Shown in pieces: positions 30,187 through 40,002 of a stretch of DNA of 64,000 nt. Under the pieces are notes generated by a model. That model worked only from the letters and a program-made list of their open reading frames with translations, made no database searches and had not been told where the DNA came from. The DNA is taken from contig JAFLDS010000001.1 of NCBI GenBank assembly GCA_017302295.1, positions 372,001 to 436,000 of the forward strand, read 5' to 3'. Position 1 is the stretch's first letter. The number at the start of each line of letters is the position of its first letter. Source of the DNA: Thauera sp. (GTDB lineage Bacteria; Pseudomonadota; Gammaproteobacteria; Burkholderiales; Rhodocyclaceae). The position numbers and the translations under genes are program-made.

Positions 30187-31983
30187 ATGCAGCACATAAG
30201 AAACTTTTCCATCATCGCCCACATCGACCACGGCAAATCCACGCTGGCGGATCGTCTGATTCAATTCTGCGGCGGGCTGTCCGAACGCGAGATGGAAGCC
30301 CAGGTGCTCGACTCGATGGACATCGAGCGCGAACGCGGCATCACCATCAAGGCCCAGACCGCCGCGCTGCACTACAAGGCAAAGGACGGCAAGGTCTACA
30401 ACCTGAACCTCATCGACACGCCGGGACACGTCGACTTTTCCTACGAGGTCAGCCGTTCGCTGGCCGCGTGCGAGGGTGCGCTGCTCGTCGTCGATGCCTC
30501 GCAGGGCGTCGAGGCGCAGACGGTGGCCAACTGCTACACCGCGCTCGATCTCGACGTCGAGGTGGTGCCGGTGCTGAACAAGATCGACCTGCCTGCGGCC
30601 GATCCGGAAAATGCCCGCGGCGAAATCGAGGACGTGATCGGCGTCGATGCCTCCGAAGCCATCCTGTGCTCGGCCAAGACGGGTCTGGGCATCGAGGACG
30701 TGCTGGAGGCTATCGTCGCCAAGGTCCCGGCGCCCAGGGGCGAGGCGGACGGGCCGCTGAAGGCGCTGATCATCGACTCGTGGTTCGACAACTACGTCGG
30801 CGTCGTGATGCTGGTGCGGGTGGTCGACGGCGGGTTGAAGCCCAAGGACCGCATCCTGCTGATGTCGTCCGGCGCACAGTATCCGTGCGAACAGGTCGGC
30901 GTGTTCACGCCGAAGTCCGTCGGCCGCGACCAGTTGTCGGCGGGCGAGGTCGGTTTCGTCATTGCCGGCATCAAGGAACTCGAAGCGGCCAAGGTCGGCG
31001 ACACCATCACGCTCGCCAGCCGCCCGGCCACCGAACCCTTGCCGGGTTTCAAGGAGATCAAGCCGCAGGTGTTTGCCGGCCTGTATCCGGTCGAGTCGAG
31101 CGAGTACGACCAGCTGCGTGATTCGCTCGAGAAGCTGCGCCTCAACGACGCCTCGCTGCAGTTCGAGCCGGAAGTGTCGCAGGCGCTCGGCTTCGGCTTC
31201 CGCTGTGGCTTCCTCGGCCTGCTGCACATGGATATCGTGCAGGAGCGGCTCGAGCGCGAGTTCGACATGGATCTCATCACCACCGCGCCGACGGTGGTGT
31301 ACGAGGTCGTCATGAACAGTGGCGAGGTGATCCACGTCGAGAACCCGGCCAAGCTGCCGGAAGTCGGCAAGTTCGCCGAGATCCGCGAGCCCATCATCAC
31401 CGCGACCATCTTCCTGCCGCAGGACTACGTCGGGCCGGTCATCACGCTGTGCAACCAGAAGCGCGGCACGCAGGTGGACATGCGCTACCACGGCCGCCAG
31501 GTGCAGCTGATCTACGACATGCCGATGAACGAGGTCGTGATGGACTTCTTCGACAAGCTGAAGTCGGTGTCGCGCGGCTACGCCTCGCTCGACTATGAAT
31601 TCAAGGAGTACCGCACCGCCGATCTGGTCAAGCTGGACCTGATGGTGGGCGGCGAGAAAGTTGATGCGCTGTCGGTCATCGTGCATCGCTCGAGCGCGCA
31701 GTATCGCGGCCGCGAGCTGGCGTCCAAGCTGCGTGGCCTGATTCCGCGGCAGATGTTCGATGTCGCGGTGCAGGCCGCGATCGGCTCCCACATCATCGCC
31801 CGCGAAACCATCAAGGCCTTGCGCAAGAACGTGCTGGCGAAGTGCTATGGCGGCGACATCACGCGGAAGAAGAAGCTGCTCGAGAAGCAGAAGGAAGGCA
31901 AGAAGCGCATGAAGCAGGTGGGCAACGTGGAGATCCCGCAGGAAGCCTTCCTCGCCGTCTTGCGCGTCGAGGACGGCAAGTAG
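30187..31983 (+). CDS. lepA: Elongation factor 4
   Basis: A 598-residue translational GTPase that acts on stalled ribosomes. The N-terminal [19 protein letters not shown] holds the G1 motif; DTPGHVDF (G3) and NKIDLP (G4) follow. The C-terminal CTD ends in the usual lysine-rich [20 protein letters not shown]. The ATG is in the standard place, although no Shine-Dalgarno sequence precedes it and a terminator hairpin lies immediately upstream. It begins the lepA-lepB-DUF4845-rnc-era-recO-pdxJ-acpS series. Confidence 0.97.
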   Translation: MQHIRNFSIIAHIDHGKSTLADRLIQFCGGLSEREMEAQVLDSMDIERERGITIKAQTAALHYKAKDGKVYNLNLIDTPGHVDFSYEVSRSLAACEGALLVVDASQGVEAQTVANCYTALDLDVEVVPVLNKIDLPAADPENARGEIEDVIGVDASEAILCSAKTGLGIEDVLEAIVAKVPAPRGEADGPLKALIIDSWFDNYVGVVMLVRVVDGGLKPKDRILLMSSGAQYPCEQVGVFTPKSVGRDQLSAGEVGFVIAGIKELEAAKVGDTITLASRPATEPLPGFKEIKPQVFAGLYPVESSEYDQLRDSLEKLRLNDASLQFEPEVSQALGFGFRCGFLGLLHMDIVQERLEREFDMDLITTAPTVVYEVVMNSGEVIHVENPAKLPEVGKFAEIREPIITATIFLPQDYVGPVITLCNQKRGTQVDMRYHGRQVQLIYDMPMNEVVMDFFDKLKSVSRGYASLDYEFKEYRTADLVKLDLMVGGEKVDALSVIVHRSSAQYRGRELASKLRGLIPRQMFDVAVQAAIGSHIIARETIKALRKNVLAKCYGGDITRKKKLLEKQKEGKKRMKQVGNVEIPQEAFLAVLRVEDGK

Positions 31984-32053
31984 GCAGGGTCGTCCTGCCG
32001 TTCCCTGTCCTTTCGCTCGCCCCTTTCCCCTTCCAAGCTGCGCCGGAGTCCGT

Positions 32054-32842
32054 GTGAACTTTGCCCTCATCCTCTTCCTCCTGCTCGTCGCCACCGGCGT
32101 GCTGTGGGTCATCGACCACTTTTTCGCCCGCAAGCAGCGCGCGCCCGGTGCACCGGCGCCTTGGTGGGTGGAATACGGGGCGAGCTTCTTCCCGGTGATC
32201 CTGATCGTTTTCGGACTGCGCTCCTTCATCGTCGAGCCGTTCAAGATTCCCTCCGGTTCGATGATCCCCACGCTGCTGGTGGGCGACTTCATCCTGGTCA
32301 ACAAGTGGACCTACGGCATTCGCCTGCCGGTGATCAACAAGAAGATCATCGAGGTCAATCAGCCCAAGCGTGGCGAGGTCATGGTGTTCCGCTACCCGGC
32401 CGACCCCTCGCTCGACTACATCAAGCGTGTTGTCGGCCTGCCGGGCGACACCGTCGAATACATCGACAAGCGGCTGACCGTGAATGAGAACGTGGTGCCG
32501 CTCAGCGAGTCGGGCAACTATCTGCACCCCGACCGACTGTATTACTCGCCGAAGTACACGGAGAAGCTGGGGGAAGTGGAGCATTCGGTGCTGATCGAGC
32601 GCGATGCCCCGGCATTCGTGCCGCAGGTCATGAATTTTCCGGGGCGCGGGAACTGCACCTATACTGCGCGTGGCGTTCGCTGCACCGTGCCAGAGGGGCA
32701 TTACTTCGTGATGGGTGACAATCGCGACGCCAGCAGCGACAGTCGGGTATGGGGCTTTGTCCCGGACGCGAACATCGTCGGGCGAGCCTTCTTCATCTGG
32801 TTCAACTTCAACGACATGAAGCGGATCGGTGGTTTCCACTAA
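32054..32842 (+). CDS. lepB: Signal peptidase I
   Basis: A 262-residue membrane protease that removes signal peptides. Two N-terminal hydrophobic helices precede the catalytic Ser69 in PSGSMIPTL and Lys124 in YIKRVVGLPGD. The MGDNRDASSDSRVWG box E near the end is intact. The GTG at 32054 starts right at the first helix. It lies between lepA and a short membrane protein, the usual order. Confidence 0.96.
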   Translation: MNFALILFLLLVATGVLWVIDHFFARKQRAPGAPAPWWVEYGASFFPVILIVFGLRSFIVEPFKIPSGSMIPTLLVGDFILVNKWTYGIRLPVINKKIIEVNQPKRGEVMVFRYPADPSLDYIKRVVGLPGDTVEYIDKRLTVNENVVPLSESGNYLHPDRLYYSPKYTEKLGEVEHSVLIERDAPAFVPQVMNFPGRGNCTYTARGVRCTVPEGHYFVMGDNRDASSDSRVWGFVPDANIVGRAFFIWFNFNDMKRIGGFH

Positions 32843-32858
32843 GGATCGGAGTCCATAC

Positions 32859-33221
32859 ATGGATATCAAACGACAATCCGGCCTCAGCCTGATCAGCGTG
32901 CTGATCGTGGGCGGCTTGGCTGCTTTCGTCATCCTGATCGGCTTTCGGACCGTTCCCGCGGTCAATGAGTACATTGCGCTCAAGCGCATCATCGGCGTGC
33001 TCGTCACCGAGGGCGAGAACGGTGCATCTGTCACCGACCTGCGTCGCAGTTTCGACCGGCGGCGCGAAGTCGACGACATCACCAGTGTCACCGGTGCTGA
33101 TCTGGACATCTCGAAGGATGGCAGCAAGACCGAGATCGAGGTCGAATATTCCCGCAAGGTGCCGGTGGCGGGCAATGTGAGCCTGCTCATCGACTTCCGC
33201 GCCTCGAGCGCGGTTCGCTGA
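32859..33221 (+). CDS. DUF4845 small membrane protein
   Basis: A 120-residue protein with one N-terminal hydrophobic helix ([20 protein letters not shown]) followed by a soluble part ([18 protein letters not shown]). The pattern and the position between lepB and rnc match the DUF4845 family, which has no known function. The ATG at 32859 follows AAGGATCGGAG. Confidence 0.85.
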   Translation: MDIKRQSGLSLISVLIVGGLAAFVILIGFRTVPAVNEYIALKRIIGVLVTEGENGASVTDLRRSFDRRREVDDITSVTGADLDISKDGSKTEIEVEYSRKVPVAGNVSLLIDFRASSAVR

Positions 33222-33225
33222 ATCG

Positions 33226-33897
33226 ATGTCACTCGAGCGCTTGCAGCGTGAACTCGGGCATGAGTTCCGTGACGGAACCCTGCTGCGGCAGGCGCTCACG
33301 CATCGCAGTTTCGGCCAGCCGAACAACGAACGGCTTGAATTCCTCGGCGACAGCGTCCTCAATTGCGTGGTGGCGATCGCACTTTTCGCGCGCTTTGGCG
33401 CATTGAACGAAGGCCAGTTGTCGCGCGCGCGCGCCTCGCTGGTTTGCCAGGACGCACTGCATCGCATCGCATCCGGACTCGATCTTGGCGATCATCTGCT
33501 CCTGGGCGAGGGCGAACTGAAATCGGGTGGTGCGCGACGCCCGTCCATCCTGGCCGACGCGGTCGAGGCCATCTTTGCGGCTGTTTACCTCGACGCAGGT
33601 TTCGAGGCTGCGAAGGGTGTGGTCGACCGGCTATACGTGCCGCTGCTGAACGAGATCGACCCGCGCAAGCCGGCGAAGGACCCCAAGACGGCGCTGCAGG
33701 AGTTGCTGCAGGGGCGCAAGCTGGCGCTGCCGGTGTATTCGATGCAGCAGGTGCTCGGCGAGGCCCATGCGCAGGAGTTCGAAGTTGCCTGCGAAGTCGC
33801 CAAGCTTGGAATCCGTACCCTCGGACGCGGTGCCAGCCGGCGCGCGGCCGAACAGCAGTCGGCCGAACTTGCGCTGGCGGAGTTGAAGAAGAAATGA
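33226..33897 (+). CDS. rnc: Ribonuclease III
   Basis: A 223-residue double-strand-specific ribonuclease for rRNA and mRNA processing. The signature [12 protein letters not shown] holds catalytic residues, [16 protein letters not shown] the second acidic set, and a C-terminal double-stranded-RNA binding domain ([15 protein letters not shown]) follows. Its stop overlaps the era ATG (ATGA at 33894), so the pair is translationally coupled as in E. coli. Confidence 0.97.
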   Translation: MSLERLQRELGHEFRDGTLLRQALTHRSFGQPNNERLEFLGDSVLNCVVAIALFARFGALNEGQLSRARASLVCQDALHRIASGLDLGDHLLLGEGELKSGGARRPSILADAVEAIFAAVYLDAGFEAAKGVVDRLYVPLLNEIDPRKPAKDPKTALQELLQGRKLALPVYSMQQVLGEAHAQEFEVACEVAKLGIRTLGRGASRRAAEQQSAELALAELKKK

Positions 33898-34808
33898 GCG
33901 ACATGAATCAGTCGGATCAGTCGGCGGCGGGTTTTCGCTGTGGCTTCGTGGCGATCGTAGGCCGGCCCAACGTCGGCAAGTCGACGCTGCTGAACCGGCT
34001 CATCGGCCAGAAGATCAGCATCGTCTCGAGCAAGGCACAGACGACGCGCCACCGCGTCACCGGCATCCTGACCAACGACGACGCGCAGTTCGTGTTCGTC
34101 GATACGCCGGGTTTCCAGACCCATCACCGCAACGCGCTGAACCGCACGATGAACCGCACCGTGTCCCAGGTGCTGGCCGACGTCGATCTGGTGTTCTTCG
34201 TCATCGAGGCGGGTCGCTTCGGCGAGGACGATCGCAAGGTGCTGGAAGTGATTCCGGCCGATGCGCGCGTGGTGCTGGTGATCAACAAGGTTGACTTGCT
34301 GAAGGACAAGGCGCGCTTGTTGCCTTTCATCGACGAGGTGCGCGCCTTGCGCGATTTCGTCGAGATCGTGCCGCTGTCGGCCGAGCGCGGCCGCAACGTC
34401 GAGGCGCTCGTCACCGCAGCAACGCCGCTCCTGCCCGAAGGCGACGCGATGTACGGCGAGGACGAGGTCACCGACCGCAGCGAGCGCTTCCTGGCAGCTG
34501 AGTTTCTGCGCGAGAAGCTCTTCCGCCTGCTGGGCGACGAGCTGCCCTACGGCATCGCGGTAGAGATCGAGAAATTCGAAGTTGAAGGCAACCTGCGCCG
34601 CGTCTTTGCTGCGGTCATCGTGGACAAGCCCGGGCACAAGGGCATCGTCATCGGTAAGGGTGGCGAGAAGCTCAAGCGCATCTCGTCCGAGGCGCGCGTC
34701 GAGCTCGAGAAGCTGTTCGACGGCAAGGTGTATCTGGAGGTCTGGGTCAAGGTCAAGAGCGGCTGGACGGACGACGAGCGCGCGCTGAAGAGCCTGGGCT
34801 ACGAATAA
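33894..34808 (+). CDS. era: GTPase Era
   Basis: A 304-residue GTPase that binds 16S rRNA and helps 30S assembly. GRPNVGKST (G1), DTPGFQTHH (G3) and NKVDLL (G4) are at the N-terminus, and the KH RNA-binding domain near the end includes [12 protein letters not shown]. The ATG at 33894 overlaps the rnc stop; a second Met three codons later is also open. The order rnc-era-recO-pdxJ-acpS is conserved. Confidence 0.96.
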   Translation: MSDMNQSDQSAAGFRCGFVAIVGRPNVGKSTLLNRLIGQKISIVSSKAQTTRHRVTGILTNDDAQFVFVDTPGFQTHHRNALNRTMNRTVSQVLADVDLVFFVIEAGRFGEDDRKVLEVIPADARVVLVINKVDLLKDKARLLPFIDEVRALRDFVEIVPLSAERGRNVEALVTAATPLLPEGDAMYGEDEVTDRSERFLAAEFLREKLFRLLGDELPYGIAVEIEKFEVEGNLRRVFAAVIVDKPGHKGIVIGKGGEKLKRISSEARVELEKLFDGKVYLEVWVKVKSGWTDDERALKSLGYE

Positions 34809-34859
34809 GCCCGGCGCGCCCGAGCGTCATCCGCCCCCCGCTTAACGGTTCGCCAGGCC

Positions 34860-35603
34860 GTGGCTACCCGACAACGCATCGAGCAGCAGCCCGCCTGGGT
34901 TCTGCATACGCTGCCGTGGCGCGAAACGAGCCTCATCGTCGAGGTGCTGTCGCGCGATCACGGCCGGGTTGCGCTGGTTGCCAAAGGCGCGCGCCGGCCG
35001 CTTTCGGTGCTGCGCGGCGTGCTGATGGCTTTCCAGCCGTTGCTGGTGGACTGGTCCGGTGGCGGCGAGGTCAAGACGCTGGTGCGCGCGGAGTGGCAGG
35101 GCGGCCAGCCGCTTCTGACCGGGCGCGCACTGATCTGCGGCTACTACCTCAACGAATTGCTGATCCGCCTGACCGCGCGAGAGGATGCACACCCGCGACT
35201 GTTCGAAGCCTATGCGACCGCTGTCGCTGCGCTGGGCCGGGGCGAGCCCGTTCCTCCGCTGCTACGCCGTTTCGAACTCGCGCTGCTGCAGGAACTGGGC
35301 TATGGGCTGGGACTCGATGCCGAGGGAGACAGCGGCGATCCGATTCGCCCGGAAGGGCAGTATCTTTACGTCGTGGAGCGCGGCGCGTTGCCGATCGAAT
35401 CCGTCGGCGGCGACGAGCCGGACATATCGGGCGAGCAGATGGTCGTCAGCGGGCAGGTGTTGCTCGACATGGAGGCAGGCGATTTTTCGCGCGCCGAGAC
35501 GCTGGGACAATCCAAGCTGTTGTTGCGCGTACTCATCAACCATTACCTCGGCGGGCAGCCGCTGCAGTCGCGCCGGGTCCTGAAGGAGATAGCTGAACTG
35601 TGA
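34860..35603 (+). CDS. recO: DNA repair protein RecO
   Basis: A 247-residue recombination mediator that loads RecA with RecFR. It opens with an OB-fold region ([33 protein letters not shown]), then a helical part ([19 protein letters not shown]). The GTG at 34860 gives a start in the expected place, although no strong ribosome site is visible. Its stop overlaps the pdxJ GTG start (GTGA). Confidence 0.93.
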   Translation: MATRQRIEQQPAWVLHTLPWRETSLIVEVLSRDHGRVALVAKGARRPLSVLRGVLMAFQPLLVDWSGGGEVKTLVRAEWQGGQPLLTGRALICGYYLNELLIRLTAREDAHPRLFEAYATAVAALGRGEPVPPLLRRFELALLQELGYGLGLDAEGDSGDPIRPEGQYLYVVERGALPIESVGGDEPDISGEQMVVSGQVLLDMEAGDFSRAETLGQSKLLLRVLINHYLGGQPLQSRRVLKEIAEL

Positions 35604-36355
35604 TCGAACTCGGCGTCAATATCGACCACGTCGCCACGCTGCGCCAGGCGCGCCGCACCTGGGAACCCGATCCGGTGTGGGCTGCGGTGGAAGCCCACCT
35701 TGGCGGAGCCGACGGCATCACCGTCCATCTGCGCGAAGACCGCCGCCACATCAACGACGACGACGTGCGCAAGCTGCGCGAGCTCACCCAGGTCAAGCTG
35801 AACCTCGAGATGGCCGCTACCGACGAGATGGTCGGCATCGCCTGCCGCCTCAAACCCGAGATGGCGATGCTGGTGCCCGAGGGCCGCCACGAGGTCACCA
35901 CCGAAGGCGGGCTGGACATCGTCGGCCAGGAGGCGCGGCTGAAGGACGTCATCGCGCGGCTCGCCGACGCCGGCATCGTCACCAGCGTGTTCATCGACGC
36001 CGAGATCCCGCAGATCGAGGCCGCGGCGCGCATCGGCGCGCGCGTGTGCGAGATCCACACCGGCCCCTATGCGCACGCCTTCCACAACGCGGGCCGCGAC
36101 GCCGAGGCCCCCGCGGTGCTGACCGAGCTGGCCAAGGTGAAGGCGGCCGGCGAGGCGGTGCGCGGACTCGGCATGCGCTTCAACGCCGGCCACGCGCTCA
36201 ACTACTACAACGTGCAGCCGATCGCGCGGCTCGCGGGCGTGCGCGAACTGCACATCGGTCACGCAATCGTCAGCCGCTCGGTCTTCGTCGGCCTGCGCGA
36301 GGCGGTCGCCGAGATGAAGCGCCTGATGCGCGAGGCCGCGTCGCCGGCCGCCTGA
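35600..36355 (+). CDS. pdxJ: Pyridoxine 5'-phosphate synthase
   Basis: A 251-residue TIM-barrel enzyme closing the pyridoxine ring in vitamin B6 synthesis. The N-terminal [33 protein letters not shown] and [15 protein letters not shown] motifs are diagnostic. The start is a GTG overlapping recO. It supplies PLP to enzymes such as the aminotransferase at 6627. Confidence 0.96.
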   Translation: MIELGVNIDHVATLRQARRTWEPDPVWAAVEAHLGGADGITVHLREDRRHINDDDVRKLRELTQVKLNLEMAATDEMVGIACRLKPEMAMLVPEGRHEVTTEGGLDIVGQEARLKDVIARLADAGIVTSVFIDAEIPQIEAAARIGARVCEIHTGPYAHAFHNAGRDAEAPAVLTELAKVKAAGEAVRGLGMRFNAGHALNYYNVQPIARLAGVRELHIGHAIVSRSVFVGLREAVAEMKRLMREAASPAA

Positions 36356-36372
36356 GCAGGAAGAGGGCGCAG

Positions 36373-36762
36373 ATGATCCACGGCATCGGCACCGACATCG
36401 TCCGCATCGAGCGCGTGCGCCGCGCGCTGGAGCGCCACGGCGAAGGCTTCGCGCTGCGCATCCTCGCCGAATCCGAAGTCGAGGCCTGGCGCGCCAGCCG
36501 CGATCCTGCGCGCCTGCTCGCCAAGCGCTTCGCCGCCAAAGAAGCCTTCGGCAAAGCGCTCGGTACCGGTGTCGCGGTGCCGGCGACGCTGCATGCGGTG
36601 GCGGTCGGGCACGACGAGGCCGGAAAGCCGCATTACCGCTATGGCGACGGGCTTGCGGCCTACATGTCGGAACGCGGTCTCGGCGCCCACCTCAGCCTGA
36701 CCGACGAAGACGACTACGTGGTCGCCTTCGCGGTGATCGAGAGACAGCCGCCCACCCTGTAG
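36373..36762 (+). CDS. acpS: Holo-ACP synthase
   Basis: A 129-residue phosphopantetheinyl transferase that activates AcpP. The N-terminal GIGTDIVRIERVRRAL and LAKRFAAKEAFGKALGTG motifs carry the Mg-binding Asp and Glu. The ATG at 36373 follows AAGAGGGCGC. The TAG stop at 36760-36762 lies inside the first arm of a perfect 24 bp inverted repeat, so the end of the gene may have been shaped by that insertion. Confidence 0.95.
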   Translation: MIHGIGTDIVRIERVRRALERHGEGFALRILAESEVEAWRASRDPARLLAKRFAAKEAFGKALGTGVAVPATLHAVAVGHDEAGKPHYRYGDGLAAYMSERGLGAHLSLTDEDDYVVAFAVIERQPPTL

Positions 36763-36816
36763 GAGCGGACCTGGCCGCGATTTCGTTCGCCGATCGCGGC
36801 CAGGTCCGCTCCTACA
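36758..36816. repeat. REP-like perfect inverted repeat at the acpS/nagZ junction
   Basis: Two perfectly complementary 24 bp arms (36758-36781 and 36793-36816) beginning TGTAGGAGCGG, with an 11 nt loop. The TAGGAGCGG...CCGCGA pattern matches REP-type palindromes known from Pseudomonas and relatives. It contains the acpS stop codon. Confidence 0.9.
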
Positions 36817-36837
36817 TCCTTGCGTTCGACCAACACC

Positions 36838-37983
36838 ATGAACAGCCCCATCCTCCGCCCCCGCGGCCCCGTCATGATCGACGTGGCCGGCACCGAGCTC
36901 ACCGACGACGAACGCCAGCGCCTGCTCGACCCGCTGGTCGGCGGTGTGATCCTGTTCGCGCGCAACTTCCGTGACTCCGAACAGCTCGCCGCACTCACCC
37001 GCGACATCCGCACGCTGCGCGACCCGGCGCTGATCATCGCCGTCGACCATGAAGGCGGCAGGGTGCAGCGCTTCCGCAGCGACGGCTTCACCCGCCTGCC
37101 GGCCATGCGCAGCCTCGGCACGCTGTGGGACGAGGACCACCTCGCCGCCCTCGACGCCGCCCGCGCCACCGGCTACGTGCTGGCCGCCGAACTGCTCGCC
37201 CACGGCGTCGACCTCAGCTTCACCCCGGTGCTCGACCTCGATTACGGCGTCAGCCGCGCCATCGGCAACCGCGCCTTCCACCGCGACCCGCAGGTCACCG
37301 CCAGCCTGGCCCAGGCGCTCGCCGCGGGCATGGCGGAAGCTGGCATGGGCTGCGTCGGCAAGCACTTCCCGGGTCACGGCTACGTCGAAGCCGATTCGCA
37401 TCACGACGTACCGGTCGACCAGCGCGACTTCGACACCCTCTGGGCCGAAGACATCGCTCCCTACCGCCACCGCCTCGGCCGCCAGCTCGCCGGCGTGATG
37501 CCCGCCCACGTCATCTACCCCAACGCCGACCCCAGCCCCGAACCCATGCCCGCCGGCTTCTCGGCGTTCTGGCTGAAGACCGTGCTGCGTGAACGCCTCG
37601 GCTTCAAGGGCGTGATCTTCAGCGACGACCTCAACATGGAAGGCGCACGCGTCGCCGGCGACATCGTCGGCCGCGCCAAGGCGGCCTACGCCGCCGGCTG
37701 CGACATGCTGTTGGTGTGCAACCGCCCCGATCTCGCCAAGGAACTGCTCGATCGCTGGGCGCCGGCTCCCGACCCCGAAAACCTCGCACGCCTGGCCACG
37801 ATCGTCCCGACCTCCGCCCGACCGGCGTGGCTGACCGACCCCTTCGCACTGGAACTTCATCCTGCTTATGTTCAGGCGCGCGAGCGGGTCATGGTCATCC
37901 CGGAAGACACGAGCAGCGTGTCGACCATGACCGCATCGACGATCGGCCAGCAACGCACCGAAGTGCTGCGCAAGGACGGATAA
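36838..37983 (+). CDS. nagZ: Beta-N-acetylhexosaminidase NagZ
   Basis: A 381-residue GH3 enzyme of peptidoglycan recycling that releases GlcNAc from anhydro-muropeptides. The KHFPGHGYVEADSHH loop with its catalytic His and the nucleophile Asp in FSDDLNMEGA (about residue 263) are present. The ATG at 36838 is used; an in-frame TTG at 36820 lies next to the REP-like repeat. A poorly conserved tail of about 30 residues ends the protein. Confidence 0.94.
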   Translation: MNSPILRPRGPVMIDVAGTELTDDERQRLLDPLVGGVILFARNFRDSEQLAALTRDIRTLRDPALIIAVDHEGGRVQRFRSDGFTRLPAMRSLGTLWDEDHLAALDAARATGYVLAAELLAHGVDLSFTPVLDLDYGVSRAIGNRAFHRDPQVTASLAQALAAGMAEAGMGCVGKHFPGHGYVEADSHHDVPVDQRDFDTLWAEDIAPYRHRLGRQLAGVMPAHVIYPNADPSPEPMPAGFSAFWLKTVLRERLGFKGVIFSDDLNMEGARVAGDIVGRAKAAYAAGCDMLLVCNRPDLAKELLDRWAPAPDPENLARLATIVPTSARPAWLTDPFALELHPAYVQARERVMVIPEDTSSVSTMTASTIGQQRTEVLRKDG

Positions 37984-38021
37984 TCCGGCGGATCGACAAC
38001 GCGGCGATCACGAACCAGGCT

Positions 38022-38121
38022 GGATTGCGTGCGGGGTGTTCGTGGCGCAGGCGAGGACTGTCTGAGTGAGCGCAGCGAACGAGTTCCGCAGCCTGCAGAA
38101 CGAATTCCCCGTGCGCAATCC
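38022..38121. repeat. Imperfect ~100 bp palindromic element before uvrC
   Basis: Outer arms 38022-38036 and 38107-38121 match at 13 of 15 positions when one is reverse-complemented (GGATTGCG...CGGGG). Inside, TTCGT and GCAGGC are matched by complementary segments. No coding frame fits, and it sits between nagZ and the uvrC ATG. Confidence 0.6.
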
Positions 38122-38160
38122 AACGCACTGACGGTTTTCAGAAGCCGCCCAGCACCGACC

Positions 38161-39978
38161 ATGACCGACCCGACGCCCACCCCCGCCTTCGACGCCAAGA
38201 CCTTCCTCCGCACCCTCACCGAGGAGCCCGGCGTCTATCGCATGATCGGCGCCGAGGACAAGGTCCTCTACGTCGGCAAGGCGAAGAACCTCAAGCGCCG
38301 CGTCTCCAGCTACTTCCAGAAGACGCTCTCCAGCCCGCGCATCGCCATGATGGTCGCGCAGATCCAGCGCGTCGACATCACCGCCACCCGCTCCGAGGCC
38401 GAGGCCCTGATCCTCGAGAACAACCTCATCAAGAGCCTCGCCCCGCGCTACAACATCCTCTTCCGCGACGACAAGACCTACCCCTACATCGAACTCTCGG
38501 GCGACGACTTCCCAAGACTTGCCTACCACCGCGGCGCCTTCACCAAGGGCGCGCGCTACTTCGGTCCTTTCCCCAACGCCTGGGCCGTGCGCGAAAGCAT
38601 CCACCTGCTGCAGAAAACCTTCCAGTTGCGCACCTGCGAGAACACCGTCTTCCAGAACCGCTCGCGCCCGTGCCTGCTGCAGCAGATCAAGCGCTGCACC
38701 GGCCCCTGCGTCGGCCTCATCGAAAAGGACGACTACGCCGCCGACGTCAAGCTCGCCGCGCGCTTCCTCGACGGGCAAGCCAGCGAAGTCATCGACGACC
38801 TCACCGCCCGGATGCAGAACGCCGCCGAGCGCCTCGCCTTCGAGGAAGCCGCCGCCTGCCGCGACCAGGTGCGCGTGCTGCAGGCCGTGCTGCACAAGCA
38901 GTTCGTCGATAGCCGCAAGGACGAAGACGTCGACATCCTCGCAGCGGTCGAGGAGGGCGGGCTCACCTGCGTCAACATCGCCATGGTGCGGGGCGGCCGC
39001 CACCTCGGCGACAGACCGCAGTTCCCCAGCGGCGCCGCGGTGTCCGGCGCCGAGGACAGCCTGCTCGCCTTCGTCGAGCAGCACTACAGCCAGCACCCCA
39101 TCCCGGCGCGCATCCTGGTGAACCTCGCCCCCGAACCGCTGCGCGAGACCATGGCCGAGATCGCCGACCCGCCGCCTGGCGTCGTGCAACCCCGTTTCGC
39201 CGCGGAAAAGGCCTGGATGGAAATGGCCGAGAAGAACGCGCGGCTCGCCATCCAGACCCGCGCGCGCGACACCGGCCGGCTGGAGGCGCGGCTCGACGCG
39301 CTGCGCGAGGCGCTGGAACTCGAGGACGCGCCGCAGCGCATCGAATGCTTCGACATCAGCCACACCATGGGTGAGGCCACCGTAGCGTCGTGCGTGGTGT
39401 GCGAAGCCGGCGCGATGAAGAATTCGGAATATCGCCGCTACAACATCACCGGCATCACGCCGGGCGACGACTTCGCCGCCATGCGCCAGGCACTTGAGCG
39501 CCGCTACGGCAAGGTCGCGGCGGGGGAGGGCGTGTGCCCCGACCTGATCCTGATCGACGGCGGTAAGGGCCAGGTCAGCGCAGCGCGCGAGATCCTCGCC
39601 GAAGTCGGGCTCGAGTCGGTTCGCATGGTCGGCGTGGCCAAGGGCGAAGGGCGCAAGGCCGGCCTGGAGACGCTGATCTTCCCCGATGGCCGCGAAGACC
39701 TGGCGTTGGGCGGCGAATCCGCCGCGCTGCACTTGATCGTCGAGATCCGCGACGAGGCCCACCGTTTCGCCATCACCGGCCACCGCGCCAAGCGCGGCAA
39801 GGCCCGCATCGGATCGAAACTCGAAGACATCCCCGGCGTCGGCCCCTCACGGCGGCGCAACCTGCTCGCCGCCTTCGGCGGTCTCGATGGCGTGCGCAAC
39901 GCCACCGTAGAGGACCTGTGCCGGGTGGACGGCGTCAACCGCAGGCTCGCCGAACAGATCCACGCCGCCTTGCACTGA
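38161..39978 (+). CDS. uvrC: Excinuclease ABC subunit C
   Basis: A 605-residue nuclease that makes both incisions in nucleotide excision repair. The N-terminal GIY-YIG domain (EEPGVYRMIGAEDKVLYVGK), central UVR motif (DLTARMQNAAERLAFEEAAA), RNase-H-like endonuclease region (RIECFDISHTMGEATVAS, LILIDGGKGQVSAA) and C-terminal helix-hairpin-helix (IPGVGPSRRRNLLAAFGGLD) are intact. The ATG at 38161 (MTDPTPTPAF) is chosen; the open frame continues 44 codons upstream through the palindromic element. Confidence 0.97.
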   Translation: MTDPTPTPAFDAKTFLRTLTEEPGVYRMIGAEDKVLYVGKAKNLKRRVSSYFQKTLSSPRIAMMVAQIQRVDITATRSEAEALILENNLIKSLAPRYNILFRDDKTYPYIELSGDDFPRLAYHRGAFTKGARYFGPFPNAWAVRESIHLLQKTFQLRTCENTVFQNRSRPCLLQQIKRCTGPCVGLIEKDDYAADVKLAARFLDGQASEVIDDLTARMQNAAERLAFEEAAACRDQVRVLQAVLHKQFVDSRKDEDVDILAAVEEGGLTCVNIAMVRGGRHLGDRPQFPSGAAVSGAEDSLLAFVEQHYSQHPIPARILVNLAPEPLRETMAEIADPPPGVVQPRFAAEKAWMEMAEKNARLAIQTRARDTGRLEARLDALREALELEDAPQRIECFDISHTMGEATVASCVVCEAGAMKNSEYRRYNITGITPGDDFAAMRQALERRYGKVAAGEGVCPDLILIDGGKGQVSAAREILAEVGLESVRMVGVAKGEGRKAGLETLIFPDGREDLALGGESAALHLIVEIRDEAHRFAITGHRAKRGKARIGSKLEDIPGVGPSRRRNLLAAFGGLDGVRNATVEDLCRVDGVNRRLAEQIHAALH

Positions 39979-40002
39979 ACGGCGCCCGGGAGGGGCGCAG
40001 CC

